Both the position numbers and the translations under genes were made by a program. Shown here piece by piece: positions 8,536 to 15,004 of a stretch of DNA of 27,050 bases (position 1 is its first letter; every line of letters starts with the position of its first letter). This stretch comes from a virus. Below the pieces are notes generated by a model. The model was not told the origin of the DNA and made no database searches. It saw only the letters and a list, made by a program, of their open reading frames with translations. The stretch covers positions 1 to 27,050 of the IMG/VR virus record IMGVR_UViG_3300025872_000253. The stretch is one strand, 5' to 3'.

Positions 8536-8546
8536 TAGGAGGCAAC

Positions 8547-8831
8547 ATGAATAAAGTATCAGCAATTTTTTCAATTCCCGATGTTTTGAAGCAGGGGAAG
8601 ATGGTGGCCAACCCGGCAGCTTGGAAAACTGGGCAGATCACTGCATCGGTATTGTCGGCGCTGCTTGTGACATTGCTTAACTTGGGGCGAGTATTTGGCT
8701 ATGAATTACCGGTCACGGATGAGCAGGTTAATATTATCAGTGCTGGTGTTGTTACACTTGTCGGCTTGTTCGTCGTACCCGTTACGACCGTCGCAAGCAC
8801 AGAAAAAATCGGATTTAAAGCTAACGATTAA
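8547..8831 (+). CDS. Holin-like membrane protein (94 aa)
   Basis: The start at ATG 8547 is fixed by a strong AGGAGG 6 bases upstream. Two hydrophobic helices are visible, ~32-48 (ASVLSALLVTLLNLG) and ~64-80 (IISAGVVTLVGLFVVPV), ending ATSEK-like (ASTEKIGFK). This pattern is common in two-helix phage holins of proteobacterial phages. It would permeabilise the inner membrane to release the endolysin. A second frame inside this gene encodes a lipoprotein (8701-8922). Confidence 0.7.
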   Translation: MNKVSAIFSIPDVLKQGKMVANPAAWKTGQITASVLSALLVTLLNLGRVFGYELPVTDEQVNIISAGVVTLVGLFVVPVTTVASTEKIGFKAND

Positions 8832-8922
8832 ACCGGTTTTATTGACGCTGGATCGCTCCGAATTGCCTGGGTATGTACCAAATGCACAGGCAATCGGGGT
8901 CAAGATAAAAATTGAATTCTAG
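8701..8922 (+). CDS. Rz1-like o-spanin lipoprotein, nested out-of-frame in the holin gene
   Basis: The +1 frame relative to the holin gene is open from ATG 8701 (or 8719) to 8922. The product has a lipoprotein signal (MSRLILSVLVLLHLSAC) with lipobox LSAC followed by SS, then a short extended mature domain with Pro residues (YPLRPSQAQ, ELPGYVPNAQ) and no helix-rich region, as in outer-membrane spanins. It continues 91 bases past the holin stop and ends 6 bases before the next gene, filling what would otherwise be empty sequence. Rz1 genes are usually nested in Rz; here the host frame is a holin-like gene. A fully intact Rz partner is not obvious; the coiled-coil protein at 7426 is one candidate. 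Confidence 0.7.
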   Translation: MNYRSRMSRLILSVLVLLHLSACSSYPLRPSQAQKKSDLKLTIKPVLLTLDRSELPGYVPNAQAIGVKIKIEF

Positions 8923-8928
8923 GCAAAC

Positions 8929-9675
8929 ATGAATATATTACTAGGCGAATCTGAGCCAATGCGTAAGCTGCGCGAATCTATCGAAAAACTGGCGCAAAGC
9001 AACGTGACGGTGCATATAACCGGCGAATCAGGCACAGGTAAAGAACTTGCTGCTCGGATGATTCACGAAAAAAGCGCACGCCATGACAAGCCATTCGTTG
9101 CGGTTAATTGCGGCGCGATACCAGCGGATCTGATGGAAAGCGAGTTTTTCGGACACAAGAAAGGCGCATTTACAGGATCAATCGCTGATCGTGACGGATA
9201 TTTTCAAGCGGCAAATGGCGGCACATTGTTTTTAGATGAAGTTGCTGATTTGCCGCTGATGATGCAGGTTAAATTGCTTCGAGTGTTGCAAGATAAAATA
9301 GTGCGAAGGCTGGGCGAGAATCAAGAAAAGAAAATCGATGTACGCATCATTAGCGCATCAAACAAGAACCTTTTTAAATGCGTAAAAATAAATAATTTTC
9401 GAGAGGATCTGTATTACAGATTATGCGTTATCAATTTAATCACGCCATCATTGCGCGAGATACGCGGGGATATATCAATCATCGCAAAGGATATTGTTAA
9501 GCGGCGATGCAATGCAAACAACCGTTCTGTTTCTGGTTTTATTGATGAGTCGCTGGACATTCTTAGCCGTTACGATTATCCAGGGAACGTGCGAGAGCTT
9601 GAGAACATTTTAGAGCGTGCAATTTTTTTGTGCGATGCAAAAAAAATCGAAGGAAAGCATATCCATTTTTTTTAG
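8929..9675 (+). CDS. Stand-alone sigma-54 activator-type AAA+ ATPase
   Basis: This 248-residue protein is only the central domain of a bacterial enhancer-binding protein. Walker A is GESGTGKE (32-39). The L1 loop GAFTGS (79-84) replaces the last Ala of the canonical sigma-54-contacting GAFTGA with Ser. Walker B is GTLFLDE (98-104), sensor I lies around ISASN, the arginine fingers are R158/R164 (FREDLYYRL), and sensor II is GNVREL (219-224). There is no receiver, GAF or PAS domain before it and no Fis-type helix-turn-helix after it. Both alternative frames past the T8 run at the stop close within a few codons and encode no HTH, so simple frameshift truncation is unlikely. It lies between the lysis genes and attP, a usual cargo site, and ahead of the terminator at 9842. 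It might remodel host RNA polymerase-sigma-54 without specific DNA binding, or be a degenerate relic. Confidence 0.9.
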   Translation: MNILLGESEPMRKLRESIEKLAQSNVTVHITGESGTGKELAARMIHEKSARHDKPFVAVNCGAIPADLMESEFFGHKKGAFTGSIADRDGYFQAANGGTLFLDEVADLPLMMQVKLLRVLQDKIVRRLGENQEKKIDVRIISASNKNLFKCVKINNFREDLYYRLCVINLITPSLREIRGDISIIAKDIVKRRCNANNRSVSGFIDESLDILSRYDYPGNVRELENILERAIFLCDAKKIEGKHIHFF

Positions 9676-9709
9676 CAATTGACGTACGAAGCACGTAGAG
9701 ACAAAAATG

Positions 9710-9728
9710 ATTACGGATTTTTTACGGA
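9710..9728 (+). other. attP P-arm: two direct arm-type integrase sites
   Basis: ATTACGGA at 9710-9717 and TTTACGGA at 9721-9728 are direct repeats 11 bp apart, i.e. one helical turn. They lie about 40 bp left of the tRNA-like core and match the three sites right of the core. Confidence 0.65.
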
Positions 9729-9764
9729 ACAAAGCGATCTAATCGTTTATTTATGCGGTCTTTG

Positions 9765-9784
9765 GAGTCCTCTTCTGGGCACCA
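9765..9784 (+). other. attP core resembling a tRNA 3' end
   Basis: GAGTCCTC then TTCTGGGCACCA fits nucleotides from the T-loop through acceptor strand TCTGGGC, discriminator A and CCA of a tRNA whose 5' acceptor strand would be GCCCAGA. Just upstream, the T-stem 5' strand and C56 are not conserved (GGTCT and TTGGA), so no complete tRNA is present. This is expected for a phage core that shares only the tRNA 3' end with attB. The host tRNA identity is not determined; tRNA-Phe is one with a GCCC acceptor. Confidence 0.65.
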
Positions 9785-9841
9785 ACGAGCAAAATTCATT
9801 TAATTCCATTCTTCGCTATTCTTCTCTGAAAATCAATATAC

Positions 9842-9879
9842 AAGCCGGTTTTAATGTCATTTAACCGGCTTTGTTTTTT
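9842..9879 (+). terminator. Intrinsic terminator between AAA+ gene and integrase
   Basis: AAGCCGGTT (9842-9850) pairs perfectly with AACCGGCTT (9863-9871) across a 12-base loop, followed by TGTTTTTTA. It ends the + strand late/cargo transcription before the integrase. It lies inside the attP region, between core and right arm. Confidence 0.85.
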
Positions 9880-9916
9880 ACTTATCTTCTATTCTTTTCC
9901 ATTCTTTCCGGTAAAC

Positions 9917-9947
9917 TTTACGGAATTTTTACGGATGGTTTTACGGA
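9917..9947 (+). other. attP P'-arm: three direct arm-type integrase sites
   Basis: TTTACGGA occurs at 9917-9924, 9928-9935 and 9940-9947, at 11- and 12-bp spacing, all on the same strand. The last copy touches the integrase ATG at 9948, and its GGA is the only ribosome-binding-like sequence there. Integrase bound at this array should repress its own expression. Two plus three arm sites around a core matches the lambda Int-type attP plan. Confidence 0.7.
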
Positions 9948-10949
9948 ATGGCATCGTTTAGAAAAAAAGGTAGTGGCTGGGAGGTATCAGTTTGTCGCAA
10001 GGGCGTCCGGCGGTCAAGGACATTTGACACAAAATCTGAGGCAAGCTTTTGGGCTGCTGAGATAGAACAAGAAATTCTATCCGGTCACGCCGGAAAAATT
10101 CCGGACAAAACATTTGCGGAATTATTACGTCGTTACGGAAATGACGTAAGCGTACATAAGCGTGGCTGTGAGTGGGAGCTGAAGCGAATAAACATGATTT
10201 GCCGCGATGAAGTGGCTGCGGTTATGCTGTCGCAGCTTAGGTCAGAAATATTCGCGTCATGGCGCGATAGACGGCTGCGTGTCGTGTCGGTTGGCACAGT
10301 GCTTCGAGAATGGAATTTATTGAGCCATGCGATCAATGTGGCCGTGAAAGAGTGGGGATGGCTGAAAGAAAATCCACTTAAGAGTGTGCGGCGTCCGGCG
10401 CAACCAAAAGCACGGGATCGGGTGATTAGTGATGATGAGATCGAGCGATTGTTGTTCGCGCTCGGATACGATTATGAACGTTACCCGGCAACATTCTCTG
10501 CCAGGGTAGGGGCGGCGCTATTGTTTGCAATTGAAACGGCTATGCGTGCGGGTGAGATTTGCGGATTGACCTGGGGTAATGTTGATATTGATCGACGCAC
10601 AGCAAGGTTAATTGAAACAAAAAACGGACATAAGCGCGAAGTTCCGTTGTCCGGAGAAGCGATCCGGATTATCAATCAATGTAAAGTCAATCAAGAATCC
10701 GTACCACAGAGTAAAGAAAATTTGGTATTCGGTCTACAATCTAGCCAGATCGATTCGCTTTTTCGGAAAGCAAAAAAGATGTCCATGATTGAGGATTTAC
10801 ACTTCCATGACAGCCGAGCGACCGCCATAACCAGGCTTGCTAAAAAAGTTGATATTCTTACTCTTGCGCGAATATCAGGGCATCGTGACCTGAGGATGCT
10901 TCAGATTTATTACCGAGAAAGCGCTGAGGATATTGCTAAGCGGATTTAA
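9948..10949 (+). CDS. int: Tyrosine-type phage integrase
   Basis: A 333-residue site-specific recombinase that integrates and excises the phage at the tRNA-like core. An N-terminal arm-binding domain (~1-45, FRKKGSGWEVSVCRKGVRR) is followed by a SAM-like core-binding domain (~52-150) and the catalytic domain. The R-K-H-R-H-Y set is complete: R200 (TAMRAGE), K225 (ETKNGHKRE), H287 and R290 (HDSR), H312 (SGHRD), and the nucleophile Y321 or Y322. The start abuts the third arm site, suggesting autoregulation. It is transcribed rightward and converges with the left early operon that ends in the Xis-like gene, unlike lambda where int and xis share an operon. Confidence 0.97.
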   Translation: MASFRKKGSGWEVSVCRKGVRRSRTFDTKSEASFWAAEIEQEILSGHAGKIPDKTFAELLRRYGNDVSVHKRGCEWELKRINMICRDEVAAVMLSQLRSEIFASWRDRRLRVVSVGTVLREWNLLSHAINVAVKEWGWLKENPLKSVRRPAQPKARDRVISDDEIERLLFALGYDYERYPATFSARVGAALLFAIETAMRAGEICGLTWGNVDIDRRTARLIETKNGHKREVPLSGEAIRIINQCKVNQESVPQSKENLVFGLQSSQIDSLFRKAKKMSMIEDLHFHDSRATAITRLAKKVDILTLARISGHRDLRMLQIYYRESAEDIAKRI

Positions 10950-11035
10950 GTAAATCGTTTCGCGGATAAATCATGACTCGCGGAAAAGCAAACAATGCGG
11001 AGCAAATGACCATCCGTTCACAAAACAAATTAATC

Positions 11036-11341
11036 TCATGATTGTTGTCCAGTTTTTTTAGGTTTTCTTCTGCGCTCAATTTCTTCCTCATGCGAAAAAA
11101 ACCAATCAATAACTTTTTGCGCGTTCCAGCGCGGATAACTTTTCCCGGTAGCCAATGATGCTTTAATCGGCCTGGGGAAACTCGGAAGCGGTGCATATTT
11201 TGCTTGAAACGTTGTCACTTCCACGCGCAGGTAAGCGGCGCATTCGCTAGAATCCCACGGCGTTTGATCAAGCGGTGTTGTTGGTGCCATGTTACGGGCG
11301 ATTACTTTACCGAGCAATTCAATGTCTATTGTTGTTGTCAT
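11036..11341 (-). CDS. AlpA/excisionase-like DNA-binding protein
   Basis: A 101-residue winged-helix-type protein. Residues ~25-80 show the pattern W-S-S-E-C-A-A-Y-L-R-V, then FPRPIK and YPRWNAQKVIDWF, as in phage AlpA-family and excisionase-like proteins that read a helix-turn-helix plus wing (SYPRW). It is the last gene of the left operon, opposite and convergent to integrase, and overlaps the preceding gene by 23 bases. A role in directing excision is inferred; an AlpA-type regulator of int is the alternative. Confidence 0.75.
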   Translation of the reverse strand: MTTTIDIELLGKVIARNMAPTTPLDQTPWDSSECAAYLRVEVTTFQAKYAPLPSFPRPIKASLATGKSYPRWNAQKVIDWFFSHEEEIERRRKPKKTGQQS

Positions 11342-11552
11342 AATTTTGTTTAAATTTATAGAATATTTTTGGATGTATAAAAATTACATCATTTGTTTCT
11401 AGGCAGCCGGGTATTATTTTGAAACCATATTTTTTTATAAATTTTTTTTGTAATCTTTTGTTTCTGCTTTTTTTGGCCGGGATTAATGTTTCCGCTAAAT
11501 CAGAAATTATTATTTTCTTGCCACACATATAGAGGAGCGATGATTCAAGCAT
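11319..11552 (-). CDS. Small basic phage protein (77 aa)
   Basis: ATG 11552 is preceded by AAGGTGAAAA, a good ribosome binding site, and overlaps the stop of the upstream gene by 8 bases. The product is Lys/Ile-rich (KKSRNKRLQKKFIKKYGFKIIPG), with an N-terminal segment that could be a helix-turn-helix (IIISDLAETLIPA). It runs 23 bases into the Xis-like gene. A DNA-binding role is possible; no family is recognised. Confidence 0.65.
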   Translation of the reverse strand: MLESSLLYMCGKKIIISDLAETLIPAKKSRNKRLQKKFIKKYGFKIIPGCLETNDVIFIHPKIFYKFKQNYDNNNRH

Positions 11553-11697
11553 TTTTCACCTTGAGGCAATGCTGACACATTGTTATTTTTGTTCCTTCTT
11601 GAATATGCTTTTCAGCACCACAAATCCAACCAGGTATTATCCACACATACTCAACAAACGTATGACCCCACATAAAGCACAGTAATTTATTAATCAT
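11545..11697 (-). CDS. 50-residue Cys-containing small protein
   Basis: ATG 11697 lies behind AAGGTAA and inside the last codons of the upstream gene (8-base overlap). Its own stop overlaps the next ATG by 8 bases, so it sits seamlessly in the left operon. The sequence MINKLLCFMWGHTF has a Cys/His pair and later C-x2-C (MCQHCLK), suggesting a small zinc-binding ribbon. No function can be assigned. Confidence 0.65.
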   Translation of the reverse strand: MINKLLCFMWGHTFVEYVWIIPGWICGAEKHIQEGTKITMCQHCLKVKNA

Positions 11698-11866
11698 TTT
11701 TTACCTTGCTAAATGGCGAATCTTGTTTGGGTATATTCTTCAGTAAATTATCCATGCGTTCTTTCTGTAACTTTTGGGGGCAATCTGCAAGTAAGCAGAT
11801 TGTTCTTATTGATTGATATGGTATCGGTTCCATAACCCCGCATTTTTTACAGCAGTCATGACTCAT
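11690..11866 (-). CDS. 58-residue small protein with N-terminal Cys cluster
   Basis: ATG 11866 overlaps the preceding stop by 4 bases (ATGA), and the stop overlaps the next start by 8 bases. The N-terminus HDCCKKCG and later CLLADC give two Cys pairs that could bind zinc; the C-terminal half is a charged helix. It is a typical accessory gene of the left early operon with no assignable function. Confidence 0.65.
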   Translation of the reverse strand: MSHDCCKKCGVMEPIPYQSIRTICLLADCPQKLQKERMDNLLKNIPKQDSPFSKVKND

Positions 11867-12174
11867 TTCGGCGGCTCCGGTTTGTGTATCGGTATGACGT
11901 GGGTTATGTAATCTTTGTCGTAAACTATCAATCCAGCACTACTAGAAAAAACATCATATTCATCATAATATGCCATTTCGATATGATTGCCGGTTAGGTC
12001 AATAATCCAACACCATCCAACAAATCCAGACTTTAAAAACTCACCCAGAGTCATCCATTTACCTTGCAATTCTTCACACGCCTCCAGACATGAATCAAAC
12101 GCGCTAACAGCATCATCCTTGCAAGAGGTTTCACGCTGCAATTTTAGTAGCGTTTCTTCGGTTATTCCGCGCAT
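11863..12174 (-). CDS. Hypothetical phage protein (103 aa)
   Basis: It overlaps the RdgC-like gene upstream by 13 bases and the next gene by 4. An N-terminal helical part (LLKLQRETSCKDDAVSAFDS) is followed by a Trp/Tyr-rich beta part (GWCWIIDLTGNHIEMAYYDEYD). It looks soluble and acidic. No motif or family is recognised; expression with recombination genes is inferred from the overlaps. Confidence 0.65.
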   Translation of the reverse strand: MRGITEETLLKLQRETSCKDDAVSAFDSCLEACEELQGKWMTLGEFLKSGFVGWCWIIDLTGNHIEMAYYDEYDVFSSSAGLIVYDKDYITHVIPIHKPEPPK

Positions 12175-12941
12175 GATTGATCCTTATATAAGATCCTTGC
12201 CCTATTTGCCATCCACCAATCATCAAACCCTTGATCTGTGTTTGTGCCTGGCGCGTTATGCCAATGACGATAAAATTCTGTAGCGGCGGTTTTTGCTATG
12301 CCGTCTGGCGCAAGTGCTTCGGCTATAGCGTTCCATGCTTGCGCATCGTCGTGGTACTCCGCTGCCTTCTTGGTTTTGGCTTCTGCTTCCGCTGCCAGCC
12401 TGATGTCATCATTAATCTTTGCCAAAGTTTTTTGCGCTTGATCCCGACTAGCACGCAACAACGCTATTTTGTTTTTGATGGCTTCGATTTTTTCTTCAGA
12501 TGGCGCAGCCTCGGTGTCACTATTCATCATAGCCAATTGTTCGCGCGCAGCGGTTGATGTGGTTTCGATACACAGCAGATCATGCTCGGTATTGATCCAC
12601 ACATTGACCAGCTTGCTGACGGTAAAAGCCTTCACATAAAGCTCTTCAATGATCTGCTCTTTCAAATCACGCTTTTGTTTTTTGCCGACTCTGTAGCCTT
12701 GGTCTTTTTTGATTTGATCGATCCGCGCTTTCAGTTCCTTATCAATAACCTGAGCAGGTAATAACTTTTCCTGCTTTTCGCACGTTATCAAGTGATTCGA
12801 GCCGACAGAAATGAATGGATCGTTATCGCGCAAAACCATCCACGCATAACCCAATTTACCGGGTATCGATAGATTGTTGTTCAATAATTCAAAATTCGGT
12901 TTCCAGCCTTTTTCTGATCTAAATATTGTTAAATTTTTCAT
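12162..12941 (-). CDS. RdgC-like N-terminal domain fused to an unrelated C-terminal domain
   Basis: Of 259 residues, ~1-140 follow the RdgC pattern: an FKNL-like start (MKNLTIFR), then EKLLPAQVI, a basic helix ending LKEQIIEEL, KAF, VNVWI and an ETTST-A segment. These correspond to the EKILP, LKDEV, AFSR, MMWID and DCAS-A positions of E. coli RdgC. RdgC is a ~300-residue ring-shaped DNA-binding protein that inhibits RecA. The C-terminal RdgC half is missing. Instead a ~45-residue coiled coil (EEKIEAIKNKIALLRASRDQ) leads to a domain with AWNAIAEALAPDGI, a motif I associate with phage SMC/AAA-type proteins. Its operon holds RecT and YqaJ, so a role in homologous recombination or RecA control is likely. 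It is probably a genuine chimera. Confidence 0.7.
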   Translation of the reverse strand: MKNLTIFRSEKGWKPNFELLNNNLSIPGKLGYAWMVLRDNDPFISVGSNHLITCEKQEKLLPAQVIDKELKARIDQIKKDQGYRVGKKQKRDLKEQIIEELYVKAFTVSKLVNVWINTEHDLLCIETTSTAAREQLAMMNSDTEAAPSEEKIEAIKNKIALLRASRDQAQKTLAKINDDIRLAAEAEAKTKKAAEYHDDAQAWNAIAEALAPDGIAKTAATEFYRHWHNAPGTNTDQGFDDWWMANRARILYKDQSCAE

Positions 12942-13498
12942 TGATTCACTGTCCTTTTGTTATGTAGATCATTTCTAGCGCCCGGATACTTTTTGCGTAT
13001 GCCAAGAGCGCACATTATTCGCGCCACATATTTTGGATTTCCTTTAACAGCAGCGAAGATTTGCGCTTCACTTTTCCCAGCTTTGTGCAATTCAGATATT
13101 TTCTCCTTTAGAGATTTCTCTGCATCAAATCCCATTTGTCTTTTTGCTTTCAGCACATAATCACAAAACGTACTGAACGATAGCGCTTCCCCTGCTTTAT
13201 TGAGCGGCAGCCATTGATTGCCGCTCTCCACCTCCTCTTCTTGGATATGCTCAAAGATGTCGAACCGATCTGTAATGCCAGCGTTAACTGCTTCAATAAT
13301 TTTTCCGATCAACAACGTTTTTTCTTCATTAGTTATCTTTCTTCTAAGCGCGTGCCTCTCCGATACATCTCGTGTGTGTTCTTTTTTTGTTTTTGATGGT
13401 TTTAAATCTGGCATGAGTAGGCATACTTGGCCGCATGACGCTAACCATAACAATTCTTTAATGTTGTGCTGTACTTGCTGTGCCATGTTATTCATCAC
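12938..13498 (-). CDS. Hypothetical protein between RecT and the RdgC-like gene (186 aa)
   Basis: It overlaps recT upstream (stop 13495) and the RdgC-like gene downstream, both by about 4 bases. It is mostly helical and charged. The C-terminal third has an HTH-like run (AQIFAAVKGNPKYVARIMCALGI) followed by basic residues, consistent with DNA binding. Starts at 13498, 13495 and 13486 are possible (MMNNM). No family is recognised. Confidence 0.65.
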   Translation of the reverse strand: MMNNMAQQVQHNIKELLWLASCGQVCLLMPDLKPSKTKKEHTRDVSERHALRRKITNEEKTLLIGKIIEAVNAGITDRFDIFEHIQEEEVESGNQWLPLNKAGEALSFSTFCDYVLKAKRQMGFDAEKSLKEKISELHKAGKSEAQIFAAVKGNPKYVARIMCALGIRKKYPGARNDLHNKRTVNQ

Positions 13499-14460
13499 TC
13501 AACACTGAAGTCGTCTTTGTCGTTTGGCGTTGGCTGCTTTTTCTGCTTGTCTACCGAATTAGATTCGACGGAGTTAGAATTTGTGGCCGCAGCGGAATTG
13601 CCCGAATTAACTGCTTCCTGATTTTTGGGTTTCTCTGTTTCAACAGGTTTTTCTTGCGAGTCGGTTTGGTTGTCGCCAATTATTTCGCCGGTGGATTCGT
13701 CGATAATGAGTGACCCATCGCTTTCAATGACAACCGGCTTCCCTTCGTCATTTGCAGATTCAATTTTTTCTAAGCTTTGCATTTCGATTGACATTGGAAG
13801 GTATTTCCAGCCTCGACGAATGATGGTTTTCTTAATCATTTCGTCCCGATCTGTTTCCCACGGAGTTTGTCCGCCAGATTTAACAGCAGAACTGCGCGCT
13901 TTAATTTTCATCACTTCAGCCACAGTCATCCACTCAAAATGACTGCCGCCATCCTTAAAGTGGGCAACCATGTAGACAAGCTTTGGCTCTCCGCGCTCGC
14001 CATTAAGATTCGGTTTGTGTGTTACTTTTGTTTGTAATCCAAGCTCTAAATCAAAAACATCGTTCTCGTAAACAACCTCAGCATTGATGCTGCTTATTTC
14101 ACCGGATCGTCTGGATAAAGATATAAGCCCACGATAACCTGGCATCATCTTGATTTCGCCCTTGAATGGCACTAGATAGGCTTGGCCTAAAGCTCCACCA
14201 ATCTCAAGCCCAAGATGTGACGCCTGGACAACTGCGTTTACAAAACTTCCAGGGTTCTGAATAGCAATCTTTAAAAGATATGAATTGCTTCTAAGCTCAT
14301 TCAGGGCGATTCTTGCCATTTTTTCCGGGGTAACATTCTTTGCTACCACGGATTTTATTTGCCCAAGTCGATCAGCCAGAAATTTAGATAAATCACCAAT
14401 ATTTTCAGGTTCTTTTGCTGCGGTTCCGGTTGCTGCCGCTTTTAATGCCGCTGTACTCAT
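13495..14460 (-). CDS. recT: RecT-family single-strand annealing recombinase
   Basis: A 321-residue protein matching RecT: KMARIALNELRSN, then NPGSFVNAVVQASHLGLEIG, the hallmark PGYRGLISLSRRSGEI, and AEVVYENDVF. It also has the KKTIIRRGWKYLP segment near the end of the fold (~180-240). RecT binds single-stranded DNA and anneals homologous strands, working with a 5'-3' exonuclease, here YqaJ at 15005-15961. The last ~80 residues are a low-complexity, acidic, Asn/Ser/Glu-rich tail, as in many RecT proteins. A homing endonuclease gene separates it from its exonuclease partner. Confidence 0.95.
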   Translation of the reverse strand: MSTAALKAAATGTAAKEPENIGDLSKFLADRLGQIKSVVAKNVTPEKMARIALNELRSNSYLLKIAIQNPGSFVNAVVQASHLGLEIGGALGQAYLVPFKGEIKMMPGYRGLISLSRRSGEISSINAEVVYENDVFDLELGLQTKVTHKPNLNGERGEPKLVYMVAHFKDGGSHFEWMTVAEVMKIKARSSAVKSGGQTPWETDRDEMIKKTIIRRGWKYLPMSIEMQSLEKIESANDEGKPVVIESDGSLIIDESTGEIIGDNQTDSQEKPVETEKPKNQEAVNSGNSAAATNSNSVESNSVDKQKKQPTPNDKDDFSVE

Positions 14461-14463
14461 TTT

Positions 14464-14997
14464 CTAATTTCTCCTATCGTAAAATTTCCAATTCCATCCG
14501 CCAGCTTGCTTAAATTTTCCGTGCAGGGCGCCATGTATTGTTGAGTAATCGATTCCTGTCTCTTTAGATGCTTTTCTGATATTTTCGTAAGTAATTTGGA
14601 TGTGATTAGTGTCGCTAGACATAACAACTGGCTTGCTTCTGTGATGTTTATATCCGATAATAGGATTTGCGCACACCGTGTTATTAAGCAATCCGGCTTC
14701 ATACGCATGTCTCGAATTTTGTTTTGCAGTACACCACTGAAGATTGCTAATCGAATTGTTACTTTTGTTTCCGTCCAGATGATTCACATAAGGCAAATTG
14801 TTGGGATTAGAAATAAAATGTTGAGCTACCAATCTATGTATATACCGATAGTTCTTTGCTCCAAGTGAAACCTGGGAATATCCTGCTCCAGCATGTTTAG
14901 GCTTTAGCACTAATCCGGTTTTTATGTTCCTGACCATTCCAGTATCGCTAACTTCATAATTTGGGAAATTATTGATATTCATCCACATTACACTCAT
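14464..14997 (-). CDS. HNH homing endonuclease (NUMOD4-type)
   Basis: A 177-residue free-standing endonuclease. A NUMOD4-like N-terminus (MWMNINNFPNYEVSDTGMVRN) is followed by the HNH core around HRLVAQHFI, VNHLDGNKSNNSISNLQW and AKQNSRHA (~55-105). A C-terminal NUMOD1-like HTH (NIRKASKETGIDYSTIHGAL) gives target specificity. It sits between exonuclease and recT with gaps of 7 and 3 bases, consistent with insertion of a mobile gene into a recombination operon without breaking it. Confidence 0.9.
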   Translation of the reverse strand: MSVMWMNINNFPNYEVSDTGMVRNIKTGLVLKPKHAGAGYSQVSLGAKNYRYIHRLVAQHFISNPNNLPYVNHLDGNKSNNSISNLQWCTAKQNSRHAYEAGLLNNTVCANPIIGYKHHRSKPVVMSSDTNHIQITYENIRKASKETGIDYSTIHGALHGKFKQAGGWNWKFYDRRN

Positions 14998-15004
14998 GAT
15001 TTCC

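Noticed and set aside
9666-9675. Frameshift at the T8 run truncating an HTH domain of the AAA+ protein
   Set aside because: Both other frames reach stops within a few codons and encode nothing like a Fis-type HTH, so a simple indel does not restore one.
9757-9784. A tRNA gene ending in CACCA
   Set aside because: Only the T-loop-to-CCA part fits. The T-stem 5' strand and C56 do not match, and no anticodon or D arm lies upstream. It is an att core, not a tRNA gene.
9679-9864. A 61-codon + strand frame after the AAA+ gene
   Set aside because: It spans the attP arm sites, the tRNA-like core and the terminator, has no ribosome binding site and low-complexity content. Non-coding attP explains the segment better.
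10130-10140. A further TTACGGA-like arm site inside int
   Set aside because: It differs in the first base, is isolated, and lies far from the spaced arrays; considered chance.
12231-12557. A 108-codon + strand frame opposite the RdgC-like gene
   Set aside because: Cys/Phe-rich antisense translation with no ribosome binding site; the opposite strand has a clear gene.
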